This document shows positions 48,220 to 56,349 of a stretch of 64,000 nt of DNA, one piece after another; the stretch's first letter is position 1; every line of letters starts with the position of its first letter. Source of the DNA: Corynebacterium urinipleomorphum (GTDB taxonomy: Bacteria > Actinomycetota > Actinomycetes > Mycobacteriales > Mycobacteriaceae); contig NZ_LT706963.1 in NCBI RefSeq assembly GCF_900155535.1, positions 465,234-529,233 on the forward strand, read 5' to 3'. A program made the translations under genes and the position numbers. The notes beneath the pieces are model-generated. The model had not been told where the DNA came from. It worked only from the letters and a program-made list of their open reading frames with translations, and ran no database searches.

Positions 48220-49598
48220 CGTCCACCAACGCATTCGCTTATCGACGCGTCCACCGCCTCACCCCCCTCCTCCGCGCCTGGGCGTTCGTCGCCGCGCTGC
48301 TCACCATCGTGGTGTTCAATTTCACCACTGCACTGGTGGAGGGTGTGGAAGATTTTCAGGGCGACGAGACGTGGTCGTGGACCGACATCGCCCAGATCGG
48401 GGGCGGGATCGCGGTCGCTGTCCTCGTGGCATTCGCACTGTCGCAGCTGTGGTGGTCGCGTATCGGCTTCCGCCTCGGAGAGGACGACGTGGAGCTGCGC
48501 AGCGGATTGATCTCCACGAAGGTCCGCGCCGCGCGGTACGAGAGGATCCAGGCGGTCGACGTCGTCGAGCCGTTCGCGCCCCGCCTGTTCCACCTCGCCG
48601 CAGTGCGCGTGGAGGCCGCCGGCGGGTCAGATTCCGCCATCGAGATCGGCTACGTTCCCCGTGCCGAAGCAGATGAACTGCGCCGCGAGCTGCTCCGTCG
48701 CGTCGCCGCCCAGGGCCCCGACGCGGAGATGTCCGCGGAGGAAGCCAGCGCCGCGCTTGAAGGTGGAAGCCCGGACCCGCACGGCCAGCCCGCCCTCATC
48801 CCGCCGATCCCCCTGGGGCGCTCGCTGACGGGTGCTGCCCTGCGCCTGTCCACGATTGTCACCGTCGTGCTGTCTTTGCTCCCGGTATTGACGGAGGTGA
48901 CCTTCGCGGTGGTCGTCCCCGCCCTGGTCGGCTTCATCCCGCAGATCTGGCGGCAGATCGACCAGTCGTGGCGCTACACGTCCACCCTGGACGGAGATGT
49001 GCTCAACCTGTCGTACGGGCTGGCCAACCGCCGTAGCCAGGCAGTGCCGCGCGACCGGATTCACGCGATCGGGCTATCGCAACCCATGCTCTGGCGACCG
49101 TTCGGCTGGTGGACCGTCACAGTCAACGTCGCCGGTTATGGCCGTGAATCCAATAAGCAGTCCGGCACATCGCGGCTCCTGCCCGTCGGCTCTTACGAGC
49201 AGGCGGTGGGGCTCATCACCGCGATCAGCCCGCTCACTTCGCACGCAGTCACCGCGCCCGCGTGGGATGTACGCTCACCGAAGCGTGCACGTATCCCGTC
49301 GCCTATCGACGCCTCCAGCCAAGCCCTTTCCCTCCACAGCACCCCCGACCAGCAGATCTGGGCCACCACCAGCCATGGTTTGCTCAGCCGCCGGTTCGAG
49401 TTCATTGACATCTCTCATATCCAGGAGATGACCTACCGGCAGGGGCCGGTGCAGCGCATGATGAACCTGGCGCACGTCCGTTTCGATCTCGTGCCGGGGC
49501 CGGTGAAAATGACTGCGCGAGACCTCGACACTGCAGACGCCTGGGCGGTGGTCGCAGAACTGAGTGCCCGCGAGCTCCCGCCGCTCGCAGAGCCCTAA
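48216..49598 (+). CDS. bacterial PH-domain membrane protein (YdbT-like)
   Basis: 460 residues from GTG (the GTGA overlaps the previous stop). Two N-terminal membrane helices, a first bPH2 domain (WWSRIGFRLGEDDVELRSGL, RYERIQAVDVVEPFAPRLFH), a second helix pair near residues 205-245 and further PH-like repeats (YGLANRRSQAVPRDRIHAI; LLSRRFEFIDISHIQEMTYR). The repeated design is typical of YdbT. Confidence 0.82.
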   Translation: MTSTNAFAYRRVHRLTPLLRAWAFVAALLTIVVFNFTTALVEGVEDFQGDETWSWTDIAQIGGGIAVAVLVAFALSQLWWSRIGFRLGEDDVELRSGLISTKVRAARYERIQAVDVVEPFAPRLFHLAAVRVEAAGGSDSAIEIGYVPRAEADELRRELLRRVAAQGPDAEMSAEEASAALEGGSPDPHGQPALIPPIPLGRSLTGAALRLSTIVTVVLSLLPVLTEVTFAVVVPALVGFIPQIWRQIDQSWRYTSTLDGDVLNLSYGLANRRSQAVPRDRIHAIGLSQPMLWRPFGWWTVTVNVAGYGRESNKQSGTSRLLPVGSYEQAVGLITAISPLTSHAVTAPAWDVRSPKRARIPSPIDASSQALSLHSTPDQQIWATTSHGLLSRRFEFIDISHIQEMTYRQGPVQRMMNLAHVRFDLVPGPVKMTARDLDTADAWAVVAELSARELPPLAEP

Positions 49599-49617
49599 AG
49601 CGCCCTAACGGATGCCT

Positions 49618-50088
49618 TCACACTCCGCTAGGGAAGCCGAGCTGGCGCCAGGCCTCGTAGGTGGCCACGGCAGCGGAATTGGAGAGGTTCATGGAGCGGC
49701 GTCCGGGCAGCATCGGGATGCGGAGCTGGTCGGTCACCCGCTCGTGGTGGGAGTGCTCGCGGGGCAGACCGGTCGGCTCTGTCCCGAACAGAAGAGCGGT
49801 GCCCGGCTGGTACTCCACATCCGTGTAGTGACGGGTGGCGGAGGTGGTGAAGGCGTAGATGGGGACGTCGACAAGCGATGCGAAGCATGCGTCGATGTCG
49901 TCGTGGACCTCGACGTGCGCGAGGTCGTGGTAGTCGAGCCCCGAGCGGCGCAAATGCTTGTCGTCGAGGGAAAAGCCCAGCGGGCGCACGAGGTGGAGGG
50001 TCGCGCCGGTGCCCGCGCACATGCGGATCGCGTTGCCGGTGTTCGGCGGGATGACGGGGTTGTCGAAGATGACGTGCAGCGGCGGCAT
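49618..50088 (-). CDS. trmL: tRNA (cytidine(34)-2'-O)-methyltransferase
   Basis: 156 residues, the short SpoU-family length of TrmL. Knot motifs: NPVIPPNTGNAIRMCAGTG, LFGTEPTGLPREH and RIPMLPGRRSMNLSNSAAVA (SAM-binding knot). Methylates the wobble position of certain leucine tRNAs. It ends 19 bases after the convergent PH-domain gene. Confidence 0.92.
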   Translation of the reverse strand: MPPLHVIFDNPVIPPNTGNAIRMCAGTGATLHLVRPLGFSLDDKHLRRSGLDYHDLAHVEVHDDIDACFASLVDVPIYAFTTSATRHYTDVEYQPGTALLFGTEPTGLPREHSHHERVTDQLRIPMLPGRRSMNLSNSAAVATYEAWRQLGFPSGV

Positions 50089-50106
50089 GCCTCTAGCTTA
50101 GGAGCG

Positions 50107-51444
50107 CTACTGGGCGTCTCCTCCATCAGAGTCGTCGAGCGAGCCGAGCAGATGGTCCACGGCGACGTGCGCGTGGAGGCGCACTCCGTACGTGAGCGCA
50201 TCGTCGTTGACGTAGAACTGCGGGCTGTGGTTGGCAGCGAAACCGCGGGTGTCGCCGTTCGTCGGCTCGATGCCGCCGTCCTCGGTGAACGCGATGTTCT
50301 GGCCGCCGAGCAAGCCGTACACCCCGCCGAACCGTGACGTGAATTCAGACATGTCGTCGTAGCCCATGGCGGGCGGGACCTCGATGACGGGGTTGTCCCC
50401 GGCAATGCGGCGGTAGATGGGCAGGATCGCGTCGATCCAGCCCGGGGTGTGTTCGACGGCCGGGATCTCGTCGAGGAACTCGGCCGACCCGGTGCACCCG
50501 TGAGCTGCGGCTGTGTGAGTGACGTAACGCTCGATCCGTTCGTTGATGTCCGACATCACCTCGGGGCGCAGCGCGCGTACCGTGCCCCAGATCTCCACCT
50601 TGTTGCCCACGATGTTGAATCGGCCTTCGTCCACGATGTGCCCGAGCGAGATGGAGAAACGTTCCTCCACGTCCACCTGGCGGTAGATCTGGCTGATATT
50701 GCTCAGGATGTCGCCTACAGCGGGCATCGGATCTACGCCCAGCCACGGCGTGGATCCGTGGACCTGCTTGCCGGTGATGGTGATCTTGACGGTCTCCGAC
50801 GCCGCGTGCTGGATTCCTCGCGCGTACCCGATCGCACCTACCGGCATGGGGGTGATGTGCATGCCGAAGGCCATGGTTGGCGCAGGTTCGAAGAGCCCGC
50901 TCTGCTCCATTTCTTCCACCATCAGCGACGCGCCGCCGTCCTCGCCGGGAGGTGGGCCTTCTTCAGCCGGCTGGAAGACGAGCAGGATCTCGCCATTCAA
51001 GTCCTCGCGCATCTCATGAAGAATCTTCGCTGCGCCCAGCAGCATCGCGGTGTGCGTGTCGTGGCCGCAGGCGTGCGCCACCGGGAACGGGCCGCCCGGG
51101 TAGTTCTGGTCCACCTTCTCCGAAGCGAACTCCTCGCCTGAGTCCTCCTTGACCGGCAGCGCGTCGATGTCCGCGCGCAGGAGCACGCAGCGGCCCTGTC
51201 CCTCGGCATCCCCGCGGCCGCCCGAGATCCGCGCCGCGACACCGTGCCCCGCGATGCCCCGGGTGATGTCGGTGATGCCGATCCCCTCGAGGGTGTCCAC
51301 GATGAACTGCTCCGTCTCCACCTCGCGGTTGGGCAACTCGGGGTTCCGGTGCAGGTGGTGGCGCCATTCGGTGACATCCCCGGCGATTGATTCAGCTGCT
51401 TCATCGATCCGGTTGTACAGCGTTTCCAGTGCAGATTCAGTCAC
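50107..51444 (-). CDS. M20 family metallopeptidase/amidohydrolase
   Basis: 445 residues. AmiA/HipO-like: metal ligands in HACGHDTHTAMLLGAAKIL and the catalytic LVFQPAEEGPPPGEDGG; the dimerisation domain holds ITGKQVHGSTPWLGVDPM. The enzyme would hydrolyse N-acyl amino acids or amidated peptides; substrate not determinable. Starts MTESALETLYNRIDEAA after GAGGAGACCAGG. Confidence 0.9.
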   Translation of the reverse strand: MTESALETLYNRIDEAAESIAGDVTEWRHHLHRNPELPNREVETEQFIVDTLEGIGITDITRGIAGHGVAARISGGRGDAEGQGRCVLLRADIDALPVKEDSGEEFASEKVDQNYPGGPFPVAHACGHDTHTAMLLGAAKILHEMREDLNGEILLVFQPAEEGPPPGEDGGASLMVEEMEQSGLFEPAPTMAFGMHITPMPVGAIGYARGIQHAASETVKITITGKQVHGSTPWLGVDPMPAVGDILSNISQIYRQVDVEERFSISLGHIVDEGRFNIVGNKVEIWGTVRALRPEVMSDINERIERYVTHTAAAHGCTGSAEFLDEIPAVEHTPGWIDAILPIYRRIAGDNPVIEVPPAMGYDDMSEFTSRFGGVYGLLGGQNIAFTEDGGIEPTNGDTRGFAANHSPQFYVNDDALTYGVRLHAHVAVDHLLGSLDDSDGGDAQ

Positions 51445-51562
51445 GTTCCTGGTCTCCTCGTGTTGGTGGTGAGGTTCCGTGGCCCGATGCTAGTCTCCAC
51501 CGCATCAGCGTGGCCGTGCCTGAACAGAGCCCGTGGTCACGGAGCCGTTTAAGATGGTGCCC

Positions 51563-52420
51563 GTGACTGCGATCAAATTGGACGGAAAACTCTACCGCGA
51601 GGAGATTTTCGCGGACCTCACTGAGCGCGTGGCTCGCCTCAAAGAGCAGGGAATCACGCCGGGCCTGGCCACAGTGCTCGTCGGAGAGGACCCCGCCAGC
51701 CAGAACTATGTGCGCATGAAGCACAAGGACTGCGAGCAGCTGGGCATCGCCTCCATCATGAAGGAGCTGCCGGGCGACTGCACGCAGGAAGAGCTCGATT
51801 CGCTTATCGACGAACTGAATAACGACCCCGCCGTCACCGGCTACATCGTTCAGCTGCCCCTGCCGAAGCACTTGGACGAGAACCGCGTGCTAGGTCTTAT
51901 CGACCCCGACAAGGACGCCGACGGCCTCCACCCGGTCAACCTCGGCCGCCTTGTCCTCAACGAGCCCGCGCCGTTGCCGTGCACCCCGAACGGTTCGCTC
52001 GCATTGCTCGAGCGCTTCGGCGTGGACCTGAACGGCGCGATCGTGTGCGTCATCGGCCGCGGCGTGACCGTCGGCCGCCCGATCTCCCTCATGCTGACCA
52101 AGCGCGACGTCAACGCCACCGCAGTTCTGTGCCACACCGGTACCAAGGACCTCGCCGCGGAGACCCGCCGAGCCGACGTGATCATCGCCGCCGCCGGCAA
52201 GCCCCACATGATCACCGCCGACATGATCAAGGAAGGCTCGGCTGTGCTCGACGTGGGCGTTTCGCGTGTCGACGGCAAGACCACCGGCGACGTCCACCCC
52301 GACGTCTGGGAGAAAGCCGGCTGGGTCTCCCCGAACCCGGGCGGTGTCGGCCCCATGACCCGCACCTTCCTCGTCCGCAATATTGTCGAGAGGGCAGAGC
52401 GGCTTGCCGCAGCTGAGTAA
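51563..52420 (+). CDS. folD: bifunctional methylene-THF dehydrogenase/methenyl-THF cyclohydrolase
   Basis: 285 residues from GTG ([19 protein letters not shown]); upstream in-frame starts would add unconserved residues. Conserved [14 protein letters not shown] (catalytic Lys), [33 protein letters not shown] and the dinucleotide site [16 protein letters not shown]. Supplies one-carbon units for purines and methionine. A GCTTATCGACG copy lies at 51802-51812. Confidence 0.95.
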   Translation: MTAIKLDGKLYREEIFADLTERVARLKEQGITPGLATVLVGEDPASQNYVRMKHKDCEQLGIASIMKELPGDCTQEELDSLIDELNNDPAVTGYIVQLPLPKHLDENRVLGLIDPDKDADGLHPVNLGRLVLNEPAPLPCTPNGSLALLERFGVDLNGAIVCVIGRGVTVGRPISLMLTKRDVNATAVLCHTGTKDLAAETRRADVIIAAAGKPHMITADMIKEGSAVLDVGVSRVDGKTTGDVHPDVWEKAGWVSPNPGGVGPMTRTFLVRNIVERAERLAAAE

Positions 52421-52430
52421 CGCCAGCGTG

Positions 52431-52793
52431 CCTGGCACCGCGCGTTCTGGTTCCCCAGTCTTCAAAGGACCCGTGCCACCGAGCCTGGACAACCCGCACG
52501 ACATCGGCAACCCTCCGTCCCGGCTGCCGCTGCGCGCGCAGCAAGTAATGGTGGGGCTCTTCGTCCTCGGCTTCGTGGTGGCCACCCTCTTTTCAGTGAC
52601 GGAGCACTGGCGCCGGGCCACCTTCACCCTGGGTGCGGCGATGCTGTGGCTCACCGCTTGCCGCCTCACCTGCGACTCGCAGGTGATGGGTCTGCTTGCC
52701 GTTCGCTCTCGGCGCTTCGACGCCGCGTTCACCACCGCTGCTGGTGCGGCTCTCGTGTGGCTCGCGGTGTCCGTTGATTCGCTGGGGAGCTAG
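52431..52793 (+). CDS. DUF3017 family membrane protein
   Basis: About 120 residues. Three membrane segments (VMVGLFVLGFVVATLFSV, FTLGAAMLWLTACRL, FDAAFTTAAGAALVWLAVSV) after a Pro-rich N-terminus. Its neighbour folD is the usual neighbour of DUF3017 in actinobacteria. The exact start is unclear: GTG at 52431 is used here, but TTG codons at 52404 or 52383, inside folD, are also in frame. Function unknown. Confidence 0.75.
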   Translation, partial: PGTARSGSPVFKGPVPPSLDNPHDIGNPPSRLPLRAQQVMVGLFVLGFVVATLFSVTEHWRRATFTLGAAMLWLTACRLTCDSQVMGLLAVRSRRFDAAFTTAAGAALVWLAVSVDSLGS

Positions 52794-52868
52794 CGTGCAC
52801 CGCTGTAGGCGTAGCGCATTTCCAGTAGCGAGCGGCCGCATGTGGCTAGAATCTTTGCCCAGCTAAGA

Positions 52869-52897
52869 ATGGGAACCAAATGGTAGCCTGTTCCCAT
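52869..52897. promoter_or_regulatory. inverted-repeat operator over the vapB start
   Basis: ATGGGAAC (52869-52876) and GTTCCCAT (52890-52897), a perfect 8-base inverted repeat separated by 13 bases. The right arm overlaps the vapB ATG at 52896. AbrB-like antitoxins typically repress their own operon from such palindromes. Confidence 0.7.
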
Positions 52898-53135
52898 GGA
52901 AGCGACGATTGACTCCGGAGGACGGATTCTTCTGCCGAAGGCCCTGCGCGACTCCCTCGGCCTCACGCCTGGTTCAACCGTTGATGTATCAGCATATGGG
53001 GGAGGAATCAGCATCATCCCCGGTGGCCGGACGGCCGAAATCGTCGAGACCGAGAATGGGCGTTTGGTCGGGCGTGGCTCGAGCCCAGTCACCGACGAGG
53101 ACATCCTGGCGCTCATCGATGCGGGACGCATGTAG
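52896..53135 (+). CDS. vapB: AbrB-type antitoxin (VapB)
   Basis: 79 residues. SpoVT/AbrB swapped-hairpin domain: MEATIDSGGRILLPKALRDS, LGLTPGSTVDVSAYGGGISI. The C-terminal tail (VTDEDILALIDAGRM) would wrap the toxin. Its stop shares its last base with the vapC GTG. No Shine-Dalgarno is evident; the operator covers the start, so a leaderless or very short leader is likely. Confidence 0.9.
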   Translation: MEATIDSGGRILLPKALRDSLGLTPGSTVDVSAYGGGISIIPGGRTAEIVETENGRLVGRGSSPVTDEDILALIDAGRM

Positions 53136-53545
53136 TGGGCGTCGTCGCTCTCGATACAAGTGCGGCAGTTCCGCTGCTTTTGCAAAATCACAGCAGTCAT
53201 GAGCGGTTACAGCGCTGGGCGAGGGGGAAGAACCTCGCCCTATGCTCGCATTCGCTTGCGGAGACATATTCGGTACTGACCAGGCTGCCCGGCGATAGCC
53301 GTTTCACAGAAGCCGATGCCGTAAGGGTCATAGACGGGACATTTGAACGTGTTCTCAGTTTGCCGGAGGCCGCTTCACGGGACGTTCATCACCGTTTAGC
53401 GGATGCCGGAATCAAGGGCGGTGCGGTGTACGACGGTCTTATAGCGCTTACGGCTCTCGAGAATGAAGCGTCTTTAGCCAGCATGGACAAGCGTGCGTAC
53501 GCCAATTATTTCGCTCTCGGAGCGATGCTTGAACTCATTCCGTAG
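53135..53545 (+). CDS. vapC: PIN-domain ribonuclease toxin (VapC)
   Basis: 136 residues from GTG. PIN fold with the first acid in VVALDTSAAVPLLLQ, the second in SLAETYSVLTRLPGD and the late Asp of VYDGLIALTALE. VapC toxins cut tRNA or rRNA when the antitoxin is lost. Forms a complete TA pair with the gene before it and lies just 3 bases from the convergent metX. Confidence 0.9.
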   Translation: MGVVALDTSAAVPLLLQNHSSHERLQRWARGKNLALCSHSLAETYSVLTRLPGDSRFTEADAVRVIDGTFERVLSLPEAASRDVHHRLADAGIKGGAVYDGLIALTALENEASLASMDKRAYANYFALGAMLELIP

Positions 53546-53548
53546 CAG

Positions 53549-54691
53549 CTAGATCTCGTAGTTTCCGCGCTGTTTAGCCAGGTCCGTCGCCGACGGAGTC
53601 TGGTCCGCCAGGGCGATGAAATTGCGCAGAATATGGCCCATTTGGCGAGTCTCCACCAGGAATGCGTCGTGGCCGACGGGGGAGACGATCTTGTTCATGG
53701 CCAGCAGGTTTCCGATGTTGCGGGAGAGGTGCTCCTGCTGGTGGAACGGGTAGAGGATGTCGGTGTCCACGCCGACGACCATCGTGGGCACGCTGATCTG
53801 CGCCAGTGCGCGGTTGAGGCCACCGCGTCCCCGGCCGATGTCGTGGCGGGAGAGGGATTCGGTGATGGTGACGTAGGAGCCGGCGTCGAAACGCTTGACC
53901 AGCTGCTCGCCCTGGTGGTCGAGGTAGCTCTGCACGGCGAAGCGTTGGTGCTCGTCGCGGTAGGCGCCCAGGGGGTTCTCGCCGGGCTGGGACATGGTGC
54001 CGAAGCGCTCGTCGATTTCCTGCTCGCCGCGGTACGTCAGGTGGGCGATTCGGCGGGCAGCTGCGAGGCCCGCATCGGGGGCGCGACCGGTGCCGTAGTA
54101 GTCGCCGCCCTGCCAGTCCGGATCGCGCACGATCGAGGTGATCTGCGCAGTCTGAATGCCGATTTGCCAGGCGGAAGCACGTGCGGACATCGCGATCACG
54201 CAGGCGTAATTCGCCCAATCCGGGTACATGATCGTCCACTCAAGGGCACGCGCGCCGCCCATGGAGCCGCCGACGATAGCGTGCATGCTGTTGATACCCA
54301 GGCTCTCCAGGAACTGCGCCTCCGCGCGCACCTGGTCGCGGATGGAGATGGCGGGGAAGCGTGAGCCCCACGCCCCGCCGTCGGGGTGCTCGCTCGACGG
54401 GCCTGTGGACCCGGAACAGCCTCCAAGAACGTTCGTGCAGATGATGCAGAACCGGTCGGTGTCCAGCGGCGCGCCGGGACCGATGAGGCCCTCCCACCAG
54501 CCGGCGGCGTTCGAGTCGCCGGTCAGCGCGTGCTCCACCAGGATGAGGTTGTTGCGGCCGTGGGGGTCGCCGGTGAAGGCGCCCCAACGTCGATAAGCGA
54601 TGTGCACGTCGCTGATGGTGGCGCCGGCTTCCGTCTGGACATCGCCGATCGGCTGGTGGGCCAGCTCGCCTTCGGGCGGGAGGTTGATCAT
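53549..54691 (-). CDS. metX: homoserine O-acetyltransferase
   Basis: 380 residues from ATG (MINLPPEGELAHQPIGDVQ); longer frames run through metY and are rejected. Alpha/beta-hydrolase fold with the nucleophile elbow IVGGSMGGARALEWTI, and late Asp and His in GVDTDILYPFHQQEHL and PVGHDAFLVE. First committed step of methionine synthesis by direct sulfhydrylation. Coupled to metY by ATGA. Confidence 0.95.
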   Translation of the reverse strand: MINLPPEGELAHQPIGDVQTEAGATISDVHIAYRRWGAFTGDPHGRNNLILVEHALTGDSNAAGWWEGLIGPGAPLDTDRFCIICTNVLGGCSGSTGPSSEHPDGGAWGSRFPAISIRDQVRAEAQFLESLGINSMHAIVGGSMGGARALEWTIMYPDWANYACVIAMSARASAWQIGIQTAQITSIVRDPDWQGGDYYGTGRAPDAGLAAARRIAHLTYRGEQEIDERFGTMSQPGENPLGAYRDEHQRFAVQSYLDHQGEQLVKRFDAGSYVTITESLSRHDIGRGRGGLNRALAQISVPTMVVGVDTDILYPFHQQEHLSRNIGNLLAMNKIVSPVGHDAFLVETRQMGHILRNFIALADQTPSATDLAKQRGNYEI

Positions 54692-56013
54692 GCGATGGCC
54701 TCGAAGCCGCGGTCGAGGTCGGCCAGGATGTCGTCGATGTCCTCGATGCCGACAGACAGGCGGATCGTCGCCTGCGTGATGCCCGCGCGTTTGAGGCCGG
54801 CCTCGTTGGACTGCGAGTGCGTCGTGGTCGCCGGGTGCACGACGAGCGAGCGGACATCGCCGATATTGGCCAGGTTGGAGTGCAGCTTCAGCGCGTCGAT
54901 GAACGCCCACGCCCGCGTCTTGTCGCCCGCGTCGCCCGCGAGGTCGAAGGACAGCACGGAACCGGTGTACTTCAGGCCGAGCTTCTCCTTCGTCGCGTAG
55001 TGCGGCGAATCCGGCAGGCCCGCGAAGTTCACGTGCTCGACCTCGTCCTTGCCCGCGAGGTATTCAGCGACCTTCAATGCATTCGCATTGTGCTTATCGA
55101 CGCGCAGGCCCAGCGTATCCATCCCCTGCAGCGCGACCCAGGCGTTGAACGGTGAAATGGCGGCACCTGTGTCGCGGAGAATGCCGGCGCGTGCCTTGAC
55201 CGCGAAAGCCGGGGCGCCCAGATCCGCGTAGACGAGGCCGTGGTAGGCGGGGTCGGGGTTGACGAAGTAGGGGAAGACCGGTTCGCCGTCGCGGGTGACG
55301 GTCCAGTCGAAGGAGCCGCCGTCGATAATCGCGCCGCCGAGGGCCGCACCGTTGCCGGTGTAGAACTTCGTGGTGGACACGACCACGATGTCCGCGCCGA
55401 GCTCCAACGGACGGGCGATTGCCGCAGTAGCCATGGTGTTATCCACGATCAACGGCACCTGGTTGCTGTGCGCGACCTCCGCCACCGCCGGGATGTCCAG
55501 CACGTCCGCGATCGGGTTGCCGAACGTCTCGCCGTAGAACGCCTTCGTGTTCGGTTTGACCGCGGCCTGCCAGCTCTCCGGATCATCCGGGTTATCCACG
55601 AAGCTGACTTCGATGCCTAGACGTGGCAGTGTGACCTCGAAGAGCGTTTCCGTTCCGCCGTACAAGCGCGGTGAGGTGATGATGTGGTCGCCCGCGCTCG
55701 CCAGGTTGGTGATCGTGGCGGTCTCAGCAGCCATGCCGGAGGAGAACGCCACTGCCGCGACACCGCCTTCGAGCGAGGCGAGGCGGTTCTCCAGTGCCTC
55801 CTGCGTCGGGTTGGTGATGCGGGTGTAAATCGGGCCGGGATCCGCTAGCGCGAAACGGTCCTGAGCGTGTTGGGTGTCGTTGAACACGTAGGATGTCGTC
55901 ATGTAGATCGGCTGGTTACGGGCACCGACCTCCGAGTCGACGTTCTGGCCCGCGTGGATCGCGCGGGTGTTGAAAGACCAGTCGTTCGCTGCGCTGTTGT
56001 CGTAGTGAGCCAT
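54688..56013 (-). CDS. metY: O-acetylhomoserine sulfhydrylase
   Basis: 441 residues. Cys/Met metabolism PLP enzyme; PLP lysine in VVVSTTKFYTGNGAALGG, cofactor tyrosine region in IYTRITNPTQEALENRLASL, FSSGMAAETATI. Makes homocysteine from O-acetylhomoserine and sulfide. First gene of metY-metX, with an McbR-like box 77 bases upstream. Confidence 0.95.
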   Translation of the reverse strand: MAHYDNSAANDWSFNTRAIHAGQNVDSEVGARNQPIYMTTSYVFNDTQHAQDRFALADPGPIYTRITNPTQEALENRLASLEGGVAAVAFSSGMAAETATITNLASAGDHIITSPRLYGGTETLFEVTLPRLGIEVSFVDNPDDPESWQAAVKPNTKAFYGETFGNPIADVLDIPAVAEVAHSNQVPLIVDNTMATAAIARPLELGADIVVVSTTKFYTGNGAALGGAIIDGGSFDWTVTRDGEPVFPYFVNPDPAYHGLVYADLGAPAFAVKARAGILRDTGAAISPFNAWVALQGMDTLGLRVDKHNANALKVAEYLAGKDEVEHVNFAGLPDSPHYATKEKLGLKYTGSVLSFDLAGDAGDKTRAWAFIDALKLHSNLANIGDVRSLVVHPATTTHSQSNEAGLKRAGITQATIRLSVGIEDIDDILADLDRGFEAIA

Positions 56014-56281
56014 GGCACCAAGCTAGGACTCGCTTTCGGGCGCTGCAAACACGTTCTACTGGCTGCGGCCGCGGGGAAATCAGAAAAAGCGGACCAAGCT
56101 GTCTATTTGCGTCGTGGTCTGGAGCTTCCGCGTTGAATCTAAATCGTTCGGAACCCGTCAGACACGTGGGCCGAGCTCGTCTACCACGAACGCCGATGGC
56201 TGCGCGTCGAGGCTGCCGCGATAACCAGCACTGGGGCTGTGCTGACCGGCAGGTCCGCTGCCCGCAAACCTCCACACGCTA
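56014..56281. other. metY upstream region, no gene
   Basis: About 270 bases between metY and the icd terminator. It holds the metY promoter with the McbR-like box at 56090-56105. No coding frame with a credible start was found. Confidence 0.5.
56090..56105 (-). promoter_or_regulatory. McbR-like operator upstream of metY
   Basis: On the minus strand: TAGAC-N6-GTCCG. The corynebacterial McbR site is TAGAC-N6-GTCTA; the first half-site is perfect and the second matches three of five. McbR represses methionine synthesis genes, including metY, in C. glutamicum. Confidence 0.6.
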
Positions 56282-56326
56282 AAAACCCAGCCTGGCCGGG
56301 TGGACCCCGGAACCGGGCTGGGTTTT
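56282..56326 (-). terminator. intrinsic terminator of icd
   Basis: AAAACCCAGCC and GGCTGGGTTTT are perfectly complementary, enclosing a loop with a second CCGG pair. The T run lies at the end on either strand, so it can work in both directions; the minus-strand icd stop is 24 bases away. Confidence 0.9.
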
Positions 56327-56349
56327 CTCAGCTGGATGTAGCGTAGCGG

